Shown piece by piece: positions 21,907 to 33,387 of a DNA stretch of 64,000 nucleotides. Positions within the stretch are counted from its first letter, which is position 1. Each line of letters starts with the position of its first letter. Source of the DNA: Stereum hirsutum FP-91666 SS1 (Eukaryota; Basidiomycota; Agaricomycetes; Russulales; Stereaceae); contig NW_006763139.1 in assembly GCF_000264905.1 (NCBI RefSeq), positions 1,590,313 to 1,654,312 on the forward strand, given 5' to 3'. Made by a program: the position numbers and the translations under genes. The notes under the pieces were generated by a model. That model was not told where the DNA came from. It was given only the letters and a program-made list of their open reading frames with translations, and did not search any database.

Positions 21907-23234
21907 TCGGCTTGAGGTTTGCTGTGTTGAAGTTGCACGTCGTGGTCGTTCTCACTCACTGAACGAACCCTACATACCATACCCCACATATTTTATTTCA
22001 CCTGCACTCATCACTTTGTACGGTGTAATTGCTTTTCGTATCAGCGCCTTTTCTCCTGTCCTATTTGGAATTTTTCTGTTGCGGATGTGAATGGACGTTC
22101 TCATTATACCATTGATGTCGTCTCCGGACTGGCTATCAATAAACACACACTCTTTTGTACACATCGTTCCCTACTATTTAATTTAACACGCATTGCTTGC
22201 CACGATATTTCCATCTGCTTGTCGTTTCTGGGTTCAGGATTCGGGTGACCTGCGTCAACGACCCAGTGGCGCAGAAACCGACATAAGCTTCACGAGCGCG
22301 GAGTTTACCGGGACGAGATGATGCGCTGTCCATATGTTGTCGACGACTCGGAAGGCTATCTTGCGGACCATATCGCCCAACACTGCCTCTGACTTTCGCG
22401 CACCCGAGCTCTTGTTCTGTGGGCGTCCACGGTATGTTCTGCAGGCTATTCGATAAGGCAAGGAAAATACTCGCCTTGTGTGTATTTTCTGCTTCCGGTA
22501 TGTTTGATACGGCGTTTGCTGCCCTTGAGTGCCTTGTGAATGTCTCACTTAGTGCCTTTCTCGAGTGCCGCTCGCCTTCTGGGTGCCCTTATGGAACTTG
22601 GACTACTGCAAGGAAAGGACAGCCTCTTGACGTGGCTAACCATACTGGATCATAGGACTAGCTCAAAGCGCTAACAGTGGCTAGAGATCACCTCATCGGC
22701 GAAATCAAGCTCGCGCTGACGAGACTCGTGGCCCGCCTGTCGTAGATTTGTACGTCCCAGGAGTCTTAGAGTCTTGCTGCATTCATTTCTTGCTGGGAAA
22801 CATGCCTGCGCTAGAGTAATGAATACTCTCATAAGGGCCTGACAGCTACATGGAACGTGTATCTCGTCGTCATTATTCGTGCCGAATTAAACTACAAATT
22901 TCTCTCGGTTGTGGCGCTCCCTCGTCCGGTCTTCGATGGGCGCAAGAGGTCTGTTCGGAGCGTTTGGCGGACAGATATCTCCTTGTGATGATATCGAGGG
23001 CCGCCCGAACCTTCCGAACCCCCCTTGGTTGACGGGATGCATGGTGTGGCCGATTGTCGAGCGGGATGGCCACTAATGGCCGTTTGAATACTCGATCTGT
23101 TCAGCGCTGCCGAGGCGTCAATTATTTCGGCACAAATTCTTCACGGTTCTTTATAAACTAGTCCAACATGCCTCCGTCTACGCTGCTCGCTGCCCATCCT
23201 TAGCACGTCCACGTCCGGCGCGATCAAGACCGCC
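21907..23234. promoter_or_regulatory. Intergenic region upstream of chitin deacetylase 2, TATA box at 23151-23157
   Basis: 1.33 kb between tandem paralogues. TTATAAA at 23151-23157 lies 78 bp ahead of the ATG at 23235. A degenerate relative of the shared element, CTCCGTCTACGCTGC, occurs about 20 bp further on. The small open frames in the rest have no recognisable features, and I see no repeats or RNA genes. Confidence 0.5.
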
Positions 23235-24955
23235 ATGAGTTCAGGTATATTTGCTCTCCTCCCCCTCTTGTGTCTCGTCGGCGGGATCGCAGCTCTTCCT
23301 GCCCATCAAGAGATACAACGAAGGGTGCCGAATTTGGCGGACGATGTTGTACCTGGGTCGTTGCTGCCCGGTCGATGGTATCATGGGGAGGACCATGCCG
23401 CTCATGCCTTGTTCCGCCGTCAAGACGATGGCGAGTCAGCTCAAGTCGGGAGTCCAAGTGCGTCTCCATCTCGTTCCTCCCAATTCATGGTCTTTTAAAG
23501 AGAGCTACTTATCCTTTATGTTTGACTTCGCGATATAGCCTGGAGTGCCGCTTACCCTACATCCACGCCTGACCCGAATGCTATTCCTCAGGCTTGGAAA
23601 GACGCACTCAACGACGCCATCCAGGCCGGCACGATCCCCGACCTCGATCCATCCACTCAGACCGCTCCGGGCACCAACCCCCTCTATGGCAAATCTGACC
23701 CGAACAGCCCCTCGATTTGCTCGGCGACATATCAGTGCAGGATTGATGGTCAGATTTGGGATGCTCCCAACGGGACTCTTGGTTTGGGTTTTGACGATGG
23801 TCCGTTGGTGCGTGTCGTCGTTGTTCGCGTCTCGTTATGAAACGCGCGCTTACGTGGGCTTATTCGCTTCTAGCCACCTTCGGACAACCTGTACGCATTC
23901 TTGCAAAAGAATGAGTTACACGCTACACACTTCTTCATCGGGGTCAACATCGTTAATAACTGGAAGGAGTTCCTGACGGCGTTCGAGACTAATGAGGACG
24001 ACATCGCCGTGCACACTGTGAGTACTTGCACTTCGTTCTCGTTCTAGTGGAGGTCCTGACGTCGGTGCTTGACAGTGGACGCATCCGTATATGACAACCT
24101 TGAGCAGTGAGGAAGTCGTGGCACAACTCGGTTGGACAATTCAGGTGATCTATGACTCCACGGGAGGCAAGCTTCCAGCATTCTGGCGCCCCCCATACGG
24201 TGACACGGGCAAGTTCATTTCCACCAAATGAAGAGGGTCATATGCTCAAACTTACGTCGATTGGTCCAGACGTTCGTGTTACTGCCATCGCACAGGAAGT
24301 GTTTGGTTTGACCACCATTGTTTGGAATCACGAGTAAGTCATGAGTTGGTCTGATCGATGTCGGGCGCTCATCAATCTTTGTGGATAAGTACGGAAGATT
24401 GGTCCCTCGGCGAAGGCGGCGGTGCAACTTCTGCGGGTATCCAGAGCAACTACGAGAAATGGCTTTCTGGTACACTCCGTGTCCTTTTATTCCTACAGCC
24501 TTCATTTCGAAGCTAATTCTTTGTTCGTAGGCTCCAAATCCCCTGGTCTTATCGTCCTCGAACACGAGCTCTCAGATGGTTCTGTGCAAGCCTTCATGGA
24601 CGCATACCCTCTTATGAACCAATACGGCTGGACTGTCACCTCCGTCGCACAACTTAACGGCGGTGCTTGGCAGGACGACAGCGATTCCAGCTCAAGCTCG
24701 AATAGCTCGTTCCCTCTCCCCGGCGACTCGAATGACAATAGCTCGAGTTTCCCTTCGTCGATCTCCGCCTCCGCCTCTGCAACAGCCAACTCTTCGGCGA
24801 CGCAGACTTCGACTGCGAGTGCAGCTGGCAATAGCTCAGCGAGCAACCAACGCACGTCGAGTGGCGCGCACGCGGTCGGTCTCCACGGAAAGACGATTCC
24901 TACGTTCATGGTCATCGCGGCTTTCGGTATTTTGGCTGGATTGATACTCGTATAG
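23235..24955 (+). CDS. Chitin deacetylase 2 (CE4), GPI-anchored
   Basis: Paralogue of the gene at 20045 with the same domain order. Signal peptide [20 protein letters not shown], then [10 protein letters not shown] and [20 protein letters not shown]. The first CE4 motif reads [12 protein letters not shown]: both Asp residues are kept but the usual Thr/Ser before Phe is Gly. The second is [15 protein letters not shown], the third [10 protein letters not shown], and the later one [11 protein letters not shown] Ser/Asn-rich stalk (about 24670-24860) precedes the hydrophobic end [16 protein letters not shown], a GPI signal. Several introns fall at the same places as in paralogue 1 (after FDDGPL, before WTHP, after WNH). 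About 440 residues, TAG at 24953. Enzyme activity is likely but the Gly substitution could tune it. Confidence 0.94.
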
Positions 24956-25560
24956 AATGGACATTGAATACCGAATGACTGAACTCTCGGACCTTCCTGG
25001 CCTTTCGAACCCTGTTCCTTTCTCGAGGGGAGTTGTACTGGACATTCGATACGATACCCTACAATATAGCTCACTCCCCCACTTAGTCACTGCGCTTGTT
25101 TGGTTCATCATACTCTACAAGCCCCGCTCTGGACTTTTCCTCCTCTCATATGTTATCTACACCGCTATCACACTTCCCTCTTGATTTCTTTACGTGTCAC
25201 TGTTGTTACGACTTCTCATGAACCCTTGCATCGTCTTGATTAGCTTTAGTTTGTTCAGCATAGTAGTTTTGTAGTCTGCAGTCGGCATGTCTTTGTTTGT
25301 GTGTCAAGTCCATGTCGAAGTAGTCGTCCTTGTTTGTGCTGAGTAAGTAGATATAGTTCGGTGATATATCTTGGTTACTCGCAACTTCGCAACCCTTCTC
25401 GTGTCCAGCAGTGGTGACCTAATGACGACGGTAAAACAATGCCCGCAAAGTACATGATTCATACATTGAGATCTTGGAAAATTCCCTCAAAACGACATGG
25501 AACCCTCAAAGAAAAATAGCTCTGGCGACGCCCAAATGTCTCCGAAATACCCTACGTTAT
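24956..25560. other. Convergent intergenic region, no supported gene
   Basis: 605 bp between the convergent ends of chitin deacetylase 2 and the 2-oxoglutarate oxygenase. T-rich 3' UTR-like sequence; no gene, repeat or RNA feature recognised. Confidence 0.4.
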
Positions 25561-27187
25561 TCAAGTATATGTAGCGGCCAACCGCCCTGAGTTGATCAAA
25601 TGTTCGATGTTAGCCCCTCCCACATACTCTTTATTTCTTCAAAAAGAGATAGCGAGACAGAGAAACTCACCGACGATATAATCCTCTGTCGTCACAGGCG
25701 CGTACTTCTTCTCCAATCCCGGTCCGTGACAGTTCGGAAGGCAAGTGATCTGCGCGTCCTGGTTCGGATTGCAAAAGAAGGCGACGGATTGTCGTTGGGC
25801 AGTTATGGAATGTGTGTCGCTGATGCGTACGGCTGGGGGCGCGACGACGCGGTGGAGGGTTGAGCGGATGACGTCGTTGGACCAGCGGGCGAGGAGGTCG
25901 CCTGCGTTGATCACTATTGTTCCCGGCTTTAGTGTCGGGGGAGTGTCGAAGTCAGAGACGAGATTCAGAGGTGCGAGTTGAATTTAGGAAGATTGCACGA
26001 AACTGACCATAGGTGTTGCTGGGTGGTATTCCTTCGTGTGCGGGTTCTGGACTTCGAGTCCACCAACTGAGTCTTGGAATAATAAGGTCAATGTACCATA
26101 ATCTACATGTAATGTGAATTTGCGTCAGAACCGTCTTTTACTCAACGGAAGATAGCCGTGTAAATCGAACCGGAATGAGCCCCCGCACGAGCCTGTCCGT
26201 CCTTTTGCAACAGTTCAGTCTTGATGGGTGGATACGAGAGGAGCCGCAGGTTGTGATATTGCTGGTCGATCTTGCTATCGAAGAACTTCTCATCGAGATC
26301 CAGGCCGAGGGCAATAGATCGCATGACAAGGACGTGAAGCTCATGACAAGTCTGCTCTCCCATCACGGTAAGTAGATGCTGCCGGATTAGACGACGAGAA
26401 GGAGACGAACCTGGAAGAATTGCAGCATCGTTTGCTTGAACCCCGGGGCATCTTGTTCCTGAGGCCACTGGTTCTTCCAAGTCTTGTCCCTATCGCGACC
26501 AATTTCCATGGACTCTTTCGTGTCGGGTGCGCTTGCACGCAGCTTCGCGATCTCGTCTGGATCGGCGGATTGGGTTACACGTTCGCGACCAGCTTGGACA
26601 TAACCACGGTTCGAACGTGGGTCTTCCCAAGCCAGCTTCGACTGCAATAATATATGATTGCAAAGCATAGTTTAGTCGTGCAACACCTCATAACGAGCTC
26701 GGTATTGAGCGTTGAACATACCTTTGCTTCTGTGGGAAGACGGAAGAACTCCGCGCTCTATAGTTTGCAAAGTATGTTTGAAGAGGATGAGTTGAAGCGT
26801 ACGAAGGCAAAAGCTATTAGCTCTGCAATAGTGCTGACCTTGTCAAAGACGTTCTCCACAGTCGCATCCGGAATCCCATGCTGGTCCAAGTAGATGAACC
26901 CGACTTCTTTGAATCCATTGATAACCTCATCCGCAACATCCCGTTTCTCAGACATGGAAGTAGCCTCCCTGAACTTGCGGAAGTTGATGACCGGGATACG
27001 GAAAGACGAGTCTGAGCGAACATCCTGGACATTTGAACGTCGGTTCTACTTCATTGAGTTCCAGGAACAAGTTGTGAGGACTCACAGATGCAAGTGTCGC
27101 GAGAAGTCGTGGGTATTGTGAAGCTCTAGCCTGAGAGACATGTCGAACGCGAGAGAAGGTATGTGCAGGTCGCAGAAAGTGAGGCAT
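25561..27187 (-). CDS. 2-oxoglutarate/Fe(II)-dependent dioxygenase (isopenicillin N synthase-like)
   Basis: A non-haem iron oxygenase of unknown substrate. The ATG at 27187 gives MPHFLRPAHTFSRVRHVSQA, Arg-rich without acidic residues and possibly a mitochondrial presequence. The N-terminal DIOX_N region is IPVINFRKFREATSMSEKRD...VINGFKEVGFIYLDQHGIPD. Further exons give SKLAWEDPRSNRGYVQAGRE and LRLLSYPPIKTELLQKDG. The iron ligands are AGAHSDYGTLTLLFQD (H-x-D, rebuilt across the intron near 26172-26107) and STLHRVVAPP (distal His). The 2-oxoglutarate-binding Arg-x-Ser is RQSVAFFCNPN. It ends EDYIVGRLAATYT with a stop at 25561-25563. About 390 residues in about nine exons. It lies opposite in strand to the chitin deacetylases around it. 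Confidence 0.93.
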
Positions 27188-28407
27188 CTTTCGTCAGATT
27201 CTTAAGAGACAGTGCTTGCAAGGCCTGTGGTGAATGCGCGGAATAGATACTGGCTCAGGTAGGTAGATATAGTAAGCTGGGATGCAAAGCGGTTGAATGA
27301 GCCGCATGTTCGAGTGATATTGTTGTTGATCACAAGGAGAGAGATAAGATAAAGAGCCAATGCACCAGCCGGCGGGATAAACAAAGCCCTCGAGGGCGGC
27401 GAAGGTGACCTGGACACAGGCTCAATTCGCCACCCGGAACTTACCGCTCCGTATGATCTCAGCATAAGTACACCGCCGACCGTACCTGAGAACGAAAAAA
27501 CATGTGCGGCCTGATCCGGGTTGAGGGTTGAATCGACCTCAATCCGACCTCATTTCGACCATCAGGCGACTATCAGTCTCGAATGAGAGTCGCCCAATAT
27601 GCGGGCTGATCTTAATACGACCTTATTTCGGCTGATCTCGAACCGATCTCAGGTCCGGTGGGCGGTGTACGCCACGGAACAGTTCCGAGTTCCCCCACCG
27701 CCCTTGACCACAACGCGATTTTTCCTCCTGTGTCTGAATCGAGCATATTATCAGTCATTTCGTAGTACGCAAAATACGACGCCAAGGTAGTCCGCTACAC
27801 AGCAGTCACCCCAGTTCGTTGTTGTGTCACTTGGAACGGCGAATTTCGGCCACATCTCTCGACAGGGGTAGATTCGGCTCAGGTCGACTGTCCGGACCAT
27901 CATACTCACCATCCAGCTTTTGACTGCATCTTTTTTTAGACATATGAACTGTGTACGTTACTTCGAAATACGTCGAACACGTACTAACCTGATAATTTAC
28001 AATTATGTTGCTCTTCAAGTTTGCATTCAGGACGACTCATACCAAGCTGACGGGAACAATACTCAAGCTGCCAGCCCCCTCTTAAAATGTGCTTGTACAC
28101 GGCTTTTGGACGATTGAATTGTTCCGTGCGCCTTGTTTTGACTCCTCAACGTCAATCTCGAAGCTCGAAGTCGGGCTCACCGCCCGACGCCCTTGGTCAT
28201 TTCGCACCGTCAGTTGACTGACTTCGAAGAGGCCAAGACTTTTCGTGGCCACTGTTTCATCGACAACTTTCAGGGATGGATGTCATACAAGGGCCATAAT
28301 AGAACCATATATAAGGAGCGGGGGAAATTGGGTCAGCTCAGCTCGCTCGTCCAGTTCCTCCATCATCTACGAGGCGATCCTTGCTCAACTCCCGTTCATA
28401 GTTCAAC
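27188..28407. promoter_or_regulatory. Divergent region, oxygenase / chitin deacetylase 3, with TATA box and shared 16-bp element
   Basis: 1.2 kb. TATATAAG at 28308-28315 is a good TATA box for chitin deacetylase 3, and CATCATCTACGAGGCG at 28361-28376 is identical to 19937-19952. Further upstream, 27490-27700 holds short direct repeats (CGACCTCATTTCGAC, CGACCTTATTTCGGC) and inverted words (GGCGACT/AGTCGCC, GGGCGGTG/CACCGCCC). At 28172-28190, GTCGGGC and GCCCGAC form a small hairpin. No gene was recognised. Confidence 0.5.
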
Positions 28408-30042
28408 ATGACACTGTACAAGGCTACTCTTTTCGCTTCTGCTGCCTTGGTCGCGGTGCAAGCCCTCGTCATCGACCCCCCTTCAGTACATTCTTCGGAT
28501 GCGGGTGGTGGTGATGGCCAACCGTCTTGGTATCATCTATTCAATCACCCTGTTCATTCCCTATTCCGGCGTCAGAATGGGATACCAACAGATGGTCACG
28601 ATTATCCTGCAGTCGGGTCTTCTGGTATGTTTTATAATTCTAACACCCAGCCCCATGTCCAAATCACCACTTTTCTCATTGTAATATCCTGCTGACTGCT
28701 TTCTTCATTTTATGTCTGCATCGTATCTCACTTGTTTACAGCTTGGAGTTCCGCTTACCCCCAATCCACACCCGACTCAGCATCCATGCCCCAAGAGTGG
28801 AAGGACGCCCTCAATGCTGCCATCCAAGCAGGCAAGATCCCGGACTTGCCTCTTTCAATCATAGGATCGGACGGGAATCCCTACTATCCCGGTGGCCTCG
28901 ATCCAAACGGGGACGAAGTGTGCTCCGGGACGTATAAGTGTAGAATTGATGGGGAGTTGTGGGACGCGCCTGATGGTCATATTGGGATCAGTTTCGACGA
29001 CGGTCCACTTCCTGTGAGTATAAAGCTTACTCCGCACCGGTTATAATTTGTGCGTGCTAACCGACCGCAACGGTACATTATAGGGTTCCTCAGATAAGCT
29101 GTACTCATTCATGCAGGAAAATGGGGTGCACGGAACGGTACGTGCGAGAGATGAATGATGATTATCATCCTTCGTAGCTCTTCTTCTTTCCAAGCTTTCA
29201 CTCATCTCTTTTTCACAGCATTTCTACATTGGAACAAATATCCTCTGGAACTACAATGAGTTCCTCACAGCATTCCAAGAGCTCGGGGATGACATCGCTG
29301 TCCACACAGTAAGTATCGAACCTGTCTCTCACGCCTGACAAAACCTCTAACCATTTTCTTATTGACCCTCGCCGTGCCTAGTGGACACACCCTTACATGA
29401 CCACTCTATCCAACGAGGATGTCCTAGCCGAACTCGCGTGGACGATGCAGATCATTCATGACTCAACGGGCGGAAGAATACCTAGATTCTGGAGGCCTCC
29501 GTACGGAGATGTGGACAAGAGGGTGTTTGCAATTGCGACAGAGGTTTTGGGACTGACCACGGTGCTTTGGAACCGGGAGTGAGTCCTTCTTTCCCTCCTA
29601 AACGTGAGCGTCCTCGTACTGACAGTCTGTCCAGCTCTGAGGATTGGAGCATTTCCACGGGTGCGACGACGCTTCCCGATGTTGTCTACGCCATCTCTGA
29701 GTGGGTCAATGGTCAGTGCTGTAGTCACGTTCATCCCACTATCGGTGCTAACCCGTAAGCTGAACAATATTCAGGCACTCAATCTCCTGGCCTGATGATC
29801 CTTGAGCACGAATTGACCGACGATACCGTCTCCGCATTCATGCAAACCTATCCCTTCGTCGTCGACCATGGATGGGCCGTCACATCTGTCGCTCAACTTG
29901 ACGGACTGGATAAACCATACCAGAATGCAGAGGGCAGCACGGGCGAAGTGTGGTACGTCGAGAATGTCGCGTGATTATTATCTCTAAATTCCCCTCGACT
30001 GGCAGTGGTGTCTCTTCCGTCTCTTCGGGTCCATATGCGTAG
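28408..30042 (+). CDS. Chitin deacetylase 3 (CE4), secreted form without GPI tail
   Basis: Third CE4 paralogue. Signal peptide [20 protein letters not shown], then [30 protein letters not shown] and [20 protein letters not shown]. Catalytic motifs: [38 protein letters not shown] and [10 protein letters not shown], all with key residues kept. The protein stops soon after the catalytic domain. Splicing a likely intron (donor GTACGT at about 29953, acceptor GGCAG ending at 30004) gives [15 protein letters not shown] with TAG at 30040-30042. Without that splice it would stop at 29974. Either way it lacks the Ser/Thr stalk and hydrophobic GPI signal of the two paralogues, so it should be released from the cell. 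It most resembles paralogue 1 (both have GTQSPGL and KPYQN/QPYQN). Confidence 0.93.
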
Positions 30043-30596
30043 GAGTTGGTAAGGAGCCACGCCAGACATTAACCCATTTCGCGATGCTCATTCCGCAGTG
30101 TTGCTTTACCTTTTGGTTCTATATTACGCTCTTCACAATAATTTCTCCGTTGTACAAATCTGGGACTTTGTGGTGGATAGACATTTAGGACAATTAGTCA
30201 TGATCATCAAGGACAGTTTGGACTGCCTACGCATCTTTTTTGTACATACGTATTTTATACGAGCTTAATGATTCGCAACGCATCCTATCATATCCGAGGG
30301 ATGAGCATTTTCCCAACTCCAGAGTTGCGTACGCTGTGTAGGAGGATTGTCCAATGTATTCAAGACTTCGAGCAACTGAACAGTGACAGGGAACCATCAC
30401 AATGCAGGTGCCTATCCGACCATGAATGTCATCAATAGAATGTGTATAGGTAAAACAAGGGTATTGCGACAAGGATCCAGCCACTAAAAGTACAGTTCTT
30501 ACATGCCAGACGTGAGAAGCGTGAGGAACGCGCAGACAACTCAACTGCGTGCGTAGGACAACGCAGTCGGTGAGCGAAGCCGTCGAAACAATGCCA
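30043..30596. other. Convergent intergenic region, no supported gene
   Basis: 554 bp between convergent genes. The minus-strand frame at 30227-30625 overlaps the end of the BTB gene in another frame and has no domain; I reject it. No repeats seen. Confidence 0.4.
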
Positions 30597-33094
30597 TCAG
30601 GGTTTTGCCACCATCGGAGCCCCAACTAAAGAGCTATGTGTCAATTCACTTCCTCTGGAGCAAGAAGACAGGAAGACTTACTCTCCACTAGAGATTTCTT
30701 CACAACACCGTTCAAACTCTTCCGAAACCGAGACTTCGTCCCATTTCTCCACGACATAGTCCTACACCAGATAGATTAGATATGAGTCTGACATTAAGAG
30801 GCGTGTGAGTCAATCAGACGTACCTCCACAAGACTGTGCAACTCGTCGAAAACTGTCGTTGCCAATAAGAGAGGAAAACTACTCTGAGGCGTGATCGTGG
30901 ACATCATATGCTCGAGGGCAAGAGATGCAAGCGCAGGTATGGCGTATCGATGCGCAATTTGGTACATGCAAAGTGCAGAGGCAGCCGGAGCTGGAGGCGT
31001 AGGATGAACGTGAGGGTCTGGTGTTAGCGTTGTGGCGGGCGAGTGGGATTCTTGACGTTGGTTTCGAGGTGAGATAGGGTAACGAGACGAAGAAGCAGGT
31101 ATAGGGACAGGTTTAGTTCGACTAGAAGAAGGCGGAACCGTGATTCCCATTGGGGCTCCAGGTCCAACGGGGCGACGCGAGGTGGTAGAGTGTGGCGTCC
31201 TTGATGTGGAGGCAGAGCTAGCCTGTGGATTCCGACCTGCAGGTGTTGGCGGCACACGCTGACGTATTGACGACCCAGGCGCCGGTATTGCTTGGCCAAT
31301 CTCACCAGTTGGTGGGCCCGTTGGCACCTGTCCCTCTGGACCTCCTGTCGAGCGTGCGCTTTCGCCGCTGGTAACGCTGCGGACATCGTCTCTCCCAGAG
31401 AGGCTGAGCTCTTCCAGCATACCGTTCTTGCTGAACGTCTTCCAGTCCCATTCTCCAGCAACGCCACTCGTCGTCAACCATTTTGCGCTCCAGCCTGCAC
31501 CAGCCCCTTCTACGGCAGCTCTTGCGTCGTCTTCCTCCTTGAAGAGCAGCCAATTGGCGTAGACCCATTTCAGTAGCCAATATATCGTGATAAAATCTAG
31601 ATGCATCCACAAAGTGACCAACAAGGGGAACACGATATTTCTGTGAGAAAACGTAGCAACGTTGAATAATATTGTAGAAACTGACCTCCTTCCTCTACAA
31701 TGACTGTGTAGACCTTACGGCCTCCCAATCCTGTAGATTCAGAAAAGGCCGAGGACAACATCGTGTTGAAATACTCTGCCCGACGTTTCAGAATATCTGA
31801 GTGGGCGTATATTACCCGTTTACGGGCCACGGTGTGCGAATGGAAGAGAGAATGGGAGGAAGCAGACGAAGATGAACGTCGACTGTGCTGGGTGGCAGTA
31901 TGAGATGGGGACTCTGGTTGAGTTAGTCGCTGGTCGGACGGCATGCGTTCGAGGCAGACGAATTGAACATCACCAGTATCTACAGAAGGTTAAGCAACTT
32001 GGTGCTGGTAAGTTCACTAGAGTGACGTACTGGGATTGTCCAACGAAGCCTCTAACCCGTCCAATAAATCACGAGGAACGTAGTAAGCCGAAGGATGTTG
32101 AGGAAAGAAAGGGCCAACCGGTGTGTGGATCTGTATGCATATGACGAAGGAATCGGTCTCCCTGATCCTGGGGTTCTCGAGGAGGGAGGATAGAGGTGGA
32201 AGCGGGCACTCTATAATAGACCATATTTAACCCCGGCCGTCTTTGCGGATCAATTTCGAGATACACGTACCCCACACTTCGTTCTCCTGGCGAAACGCCC
32301 AGTCATGCTGCCAAAACTCCCAAACCCAGTTCGCGCGTGCACCTCGCTCACCGACACGGTCATCTTGGCACTTTATGGCGGCCAGCATGGACGCGCACAC
32401 CTCATATTCAGACGTGACATACAGAGACAACGAAGAAGGGCTGAGAGGGGAGTCCTGAGCAGCTTCTTGTGGAGGTTGTATTCGGGCTGTGCGTACGGGG
32501 AACAATCAGATAGCCCTTCCCTTTGTTGTGACAATAGAAGTGCGCACCAATCTCAAGTTTGAACTTCTGGTCTCCCAACATCGGCGATTCATTCAATATC
32601 TCGAAGGCATGCGCGCTCGCGTCCTCACTCGCTCCTTCACCCGTCACAATCGGCTGGTCCCCTTCGACGAACTCACGAAGCTTGTGAACATCTCTTACGA
32701 TCCACTCAAACGCCTACCGGTGATCTTGCTATTGGCATAAACTCTGAATACTTCAGGTATAGGGACATACCATGAACGACCAATGCCTAATAGTGTCGTC
32801 CTGCCCCAGTGGCATTGGGGTCGCGCTGGGTGTCTGCCTAGCCATAGAGTGACTGGTTGACCACATCGCGCTTCCTGGACTCGCGGTGGAAGAAGCAACT
32901 CGTGGATCCCAACTCGAACTTGATGTCGATCCTTGTGCGGTTCCAGTCGAATGCACTGACACTGATGACTGGCTTGAGCGATGATTATACGGCGACCAGG
33001 GCCAATGTGGGCGAGATAAGTTTAAGTTAGAAGCACGACTAGGAGAAGAAGACAAAGGTGTCTGCGGGGGGTGGCGGAGGTGCTCGGCGGACAT
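30597..33094 (-). CDS. BTB/POZ domain protein with MATH-like N-terminal region
   Basis: Probably a substrate adaptor for a cullin-3 ubiquitin ligase, judged from the BTB fold. The ATG at 33094 is followed by ~100 Ser/Pro/Thr-rich residues, then (after splicing at a GGTAG acceptor) AFEWIVRDVHKLREFVEGD, a MATH-like motif common in basidiomycete BTB proteins. SEYEVCASMLAAIKCQDDRV and ENEVWECPLPPLSSLLENPR follow. The BTB core includes TGDVQFVCLERM, KRVIYAHSDILKRRAEYFNT (the usual self-association helix) and DFITIYWLLKWVYANWLLFK. A long Pro/Ser-rich linker precedes CMYQIAHRYAIPALASLALE, a BTB-associated helix pair. Two last exons give DYVVEKWDEVSVSEEFERCC and DSLVGAPMVAKP with a stop at 30597-30599. 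About 680 residues. Confidence 0.83.
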
Positions 33095-33387
33095 GAAGAA
33101 CTAAACGAGAACGCGAAGCGGCTGATTACGTCCGACAATGTGCAGACACAATCTTGACAACCGAGACTTATATTGTCTCTTTTGTCGATAGAGCGGGTAG
33201 AGGTACACTGTACTAGGTTAAGTTTCGGATGAAAGGGAGGAGAGCTCGACGAATTCGAACAAAGGCCATTCAGATGGCGTTAGCAGGCAGGTGTGGCGTG
33301 TGGCGTTCTCCGCCTTGCGGCCCGGTCAACTACAAGTTCAACCGCTGTGCGACACGGCGAAGATTGGCTCCGTTCGTTCGGGCCACC

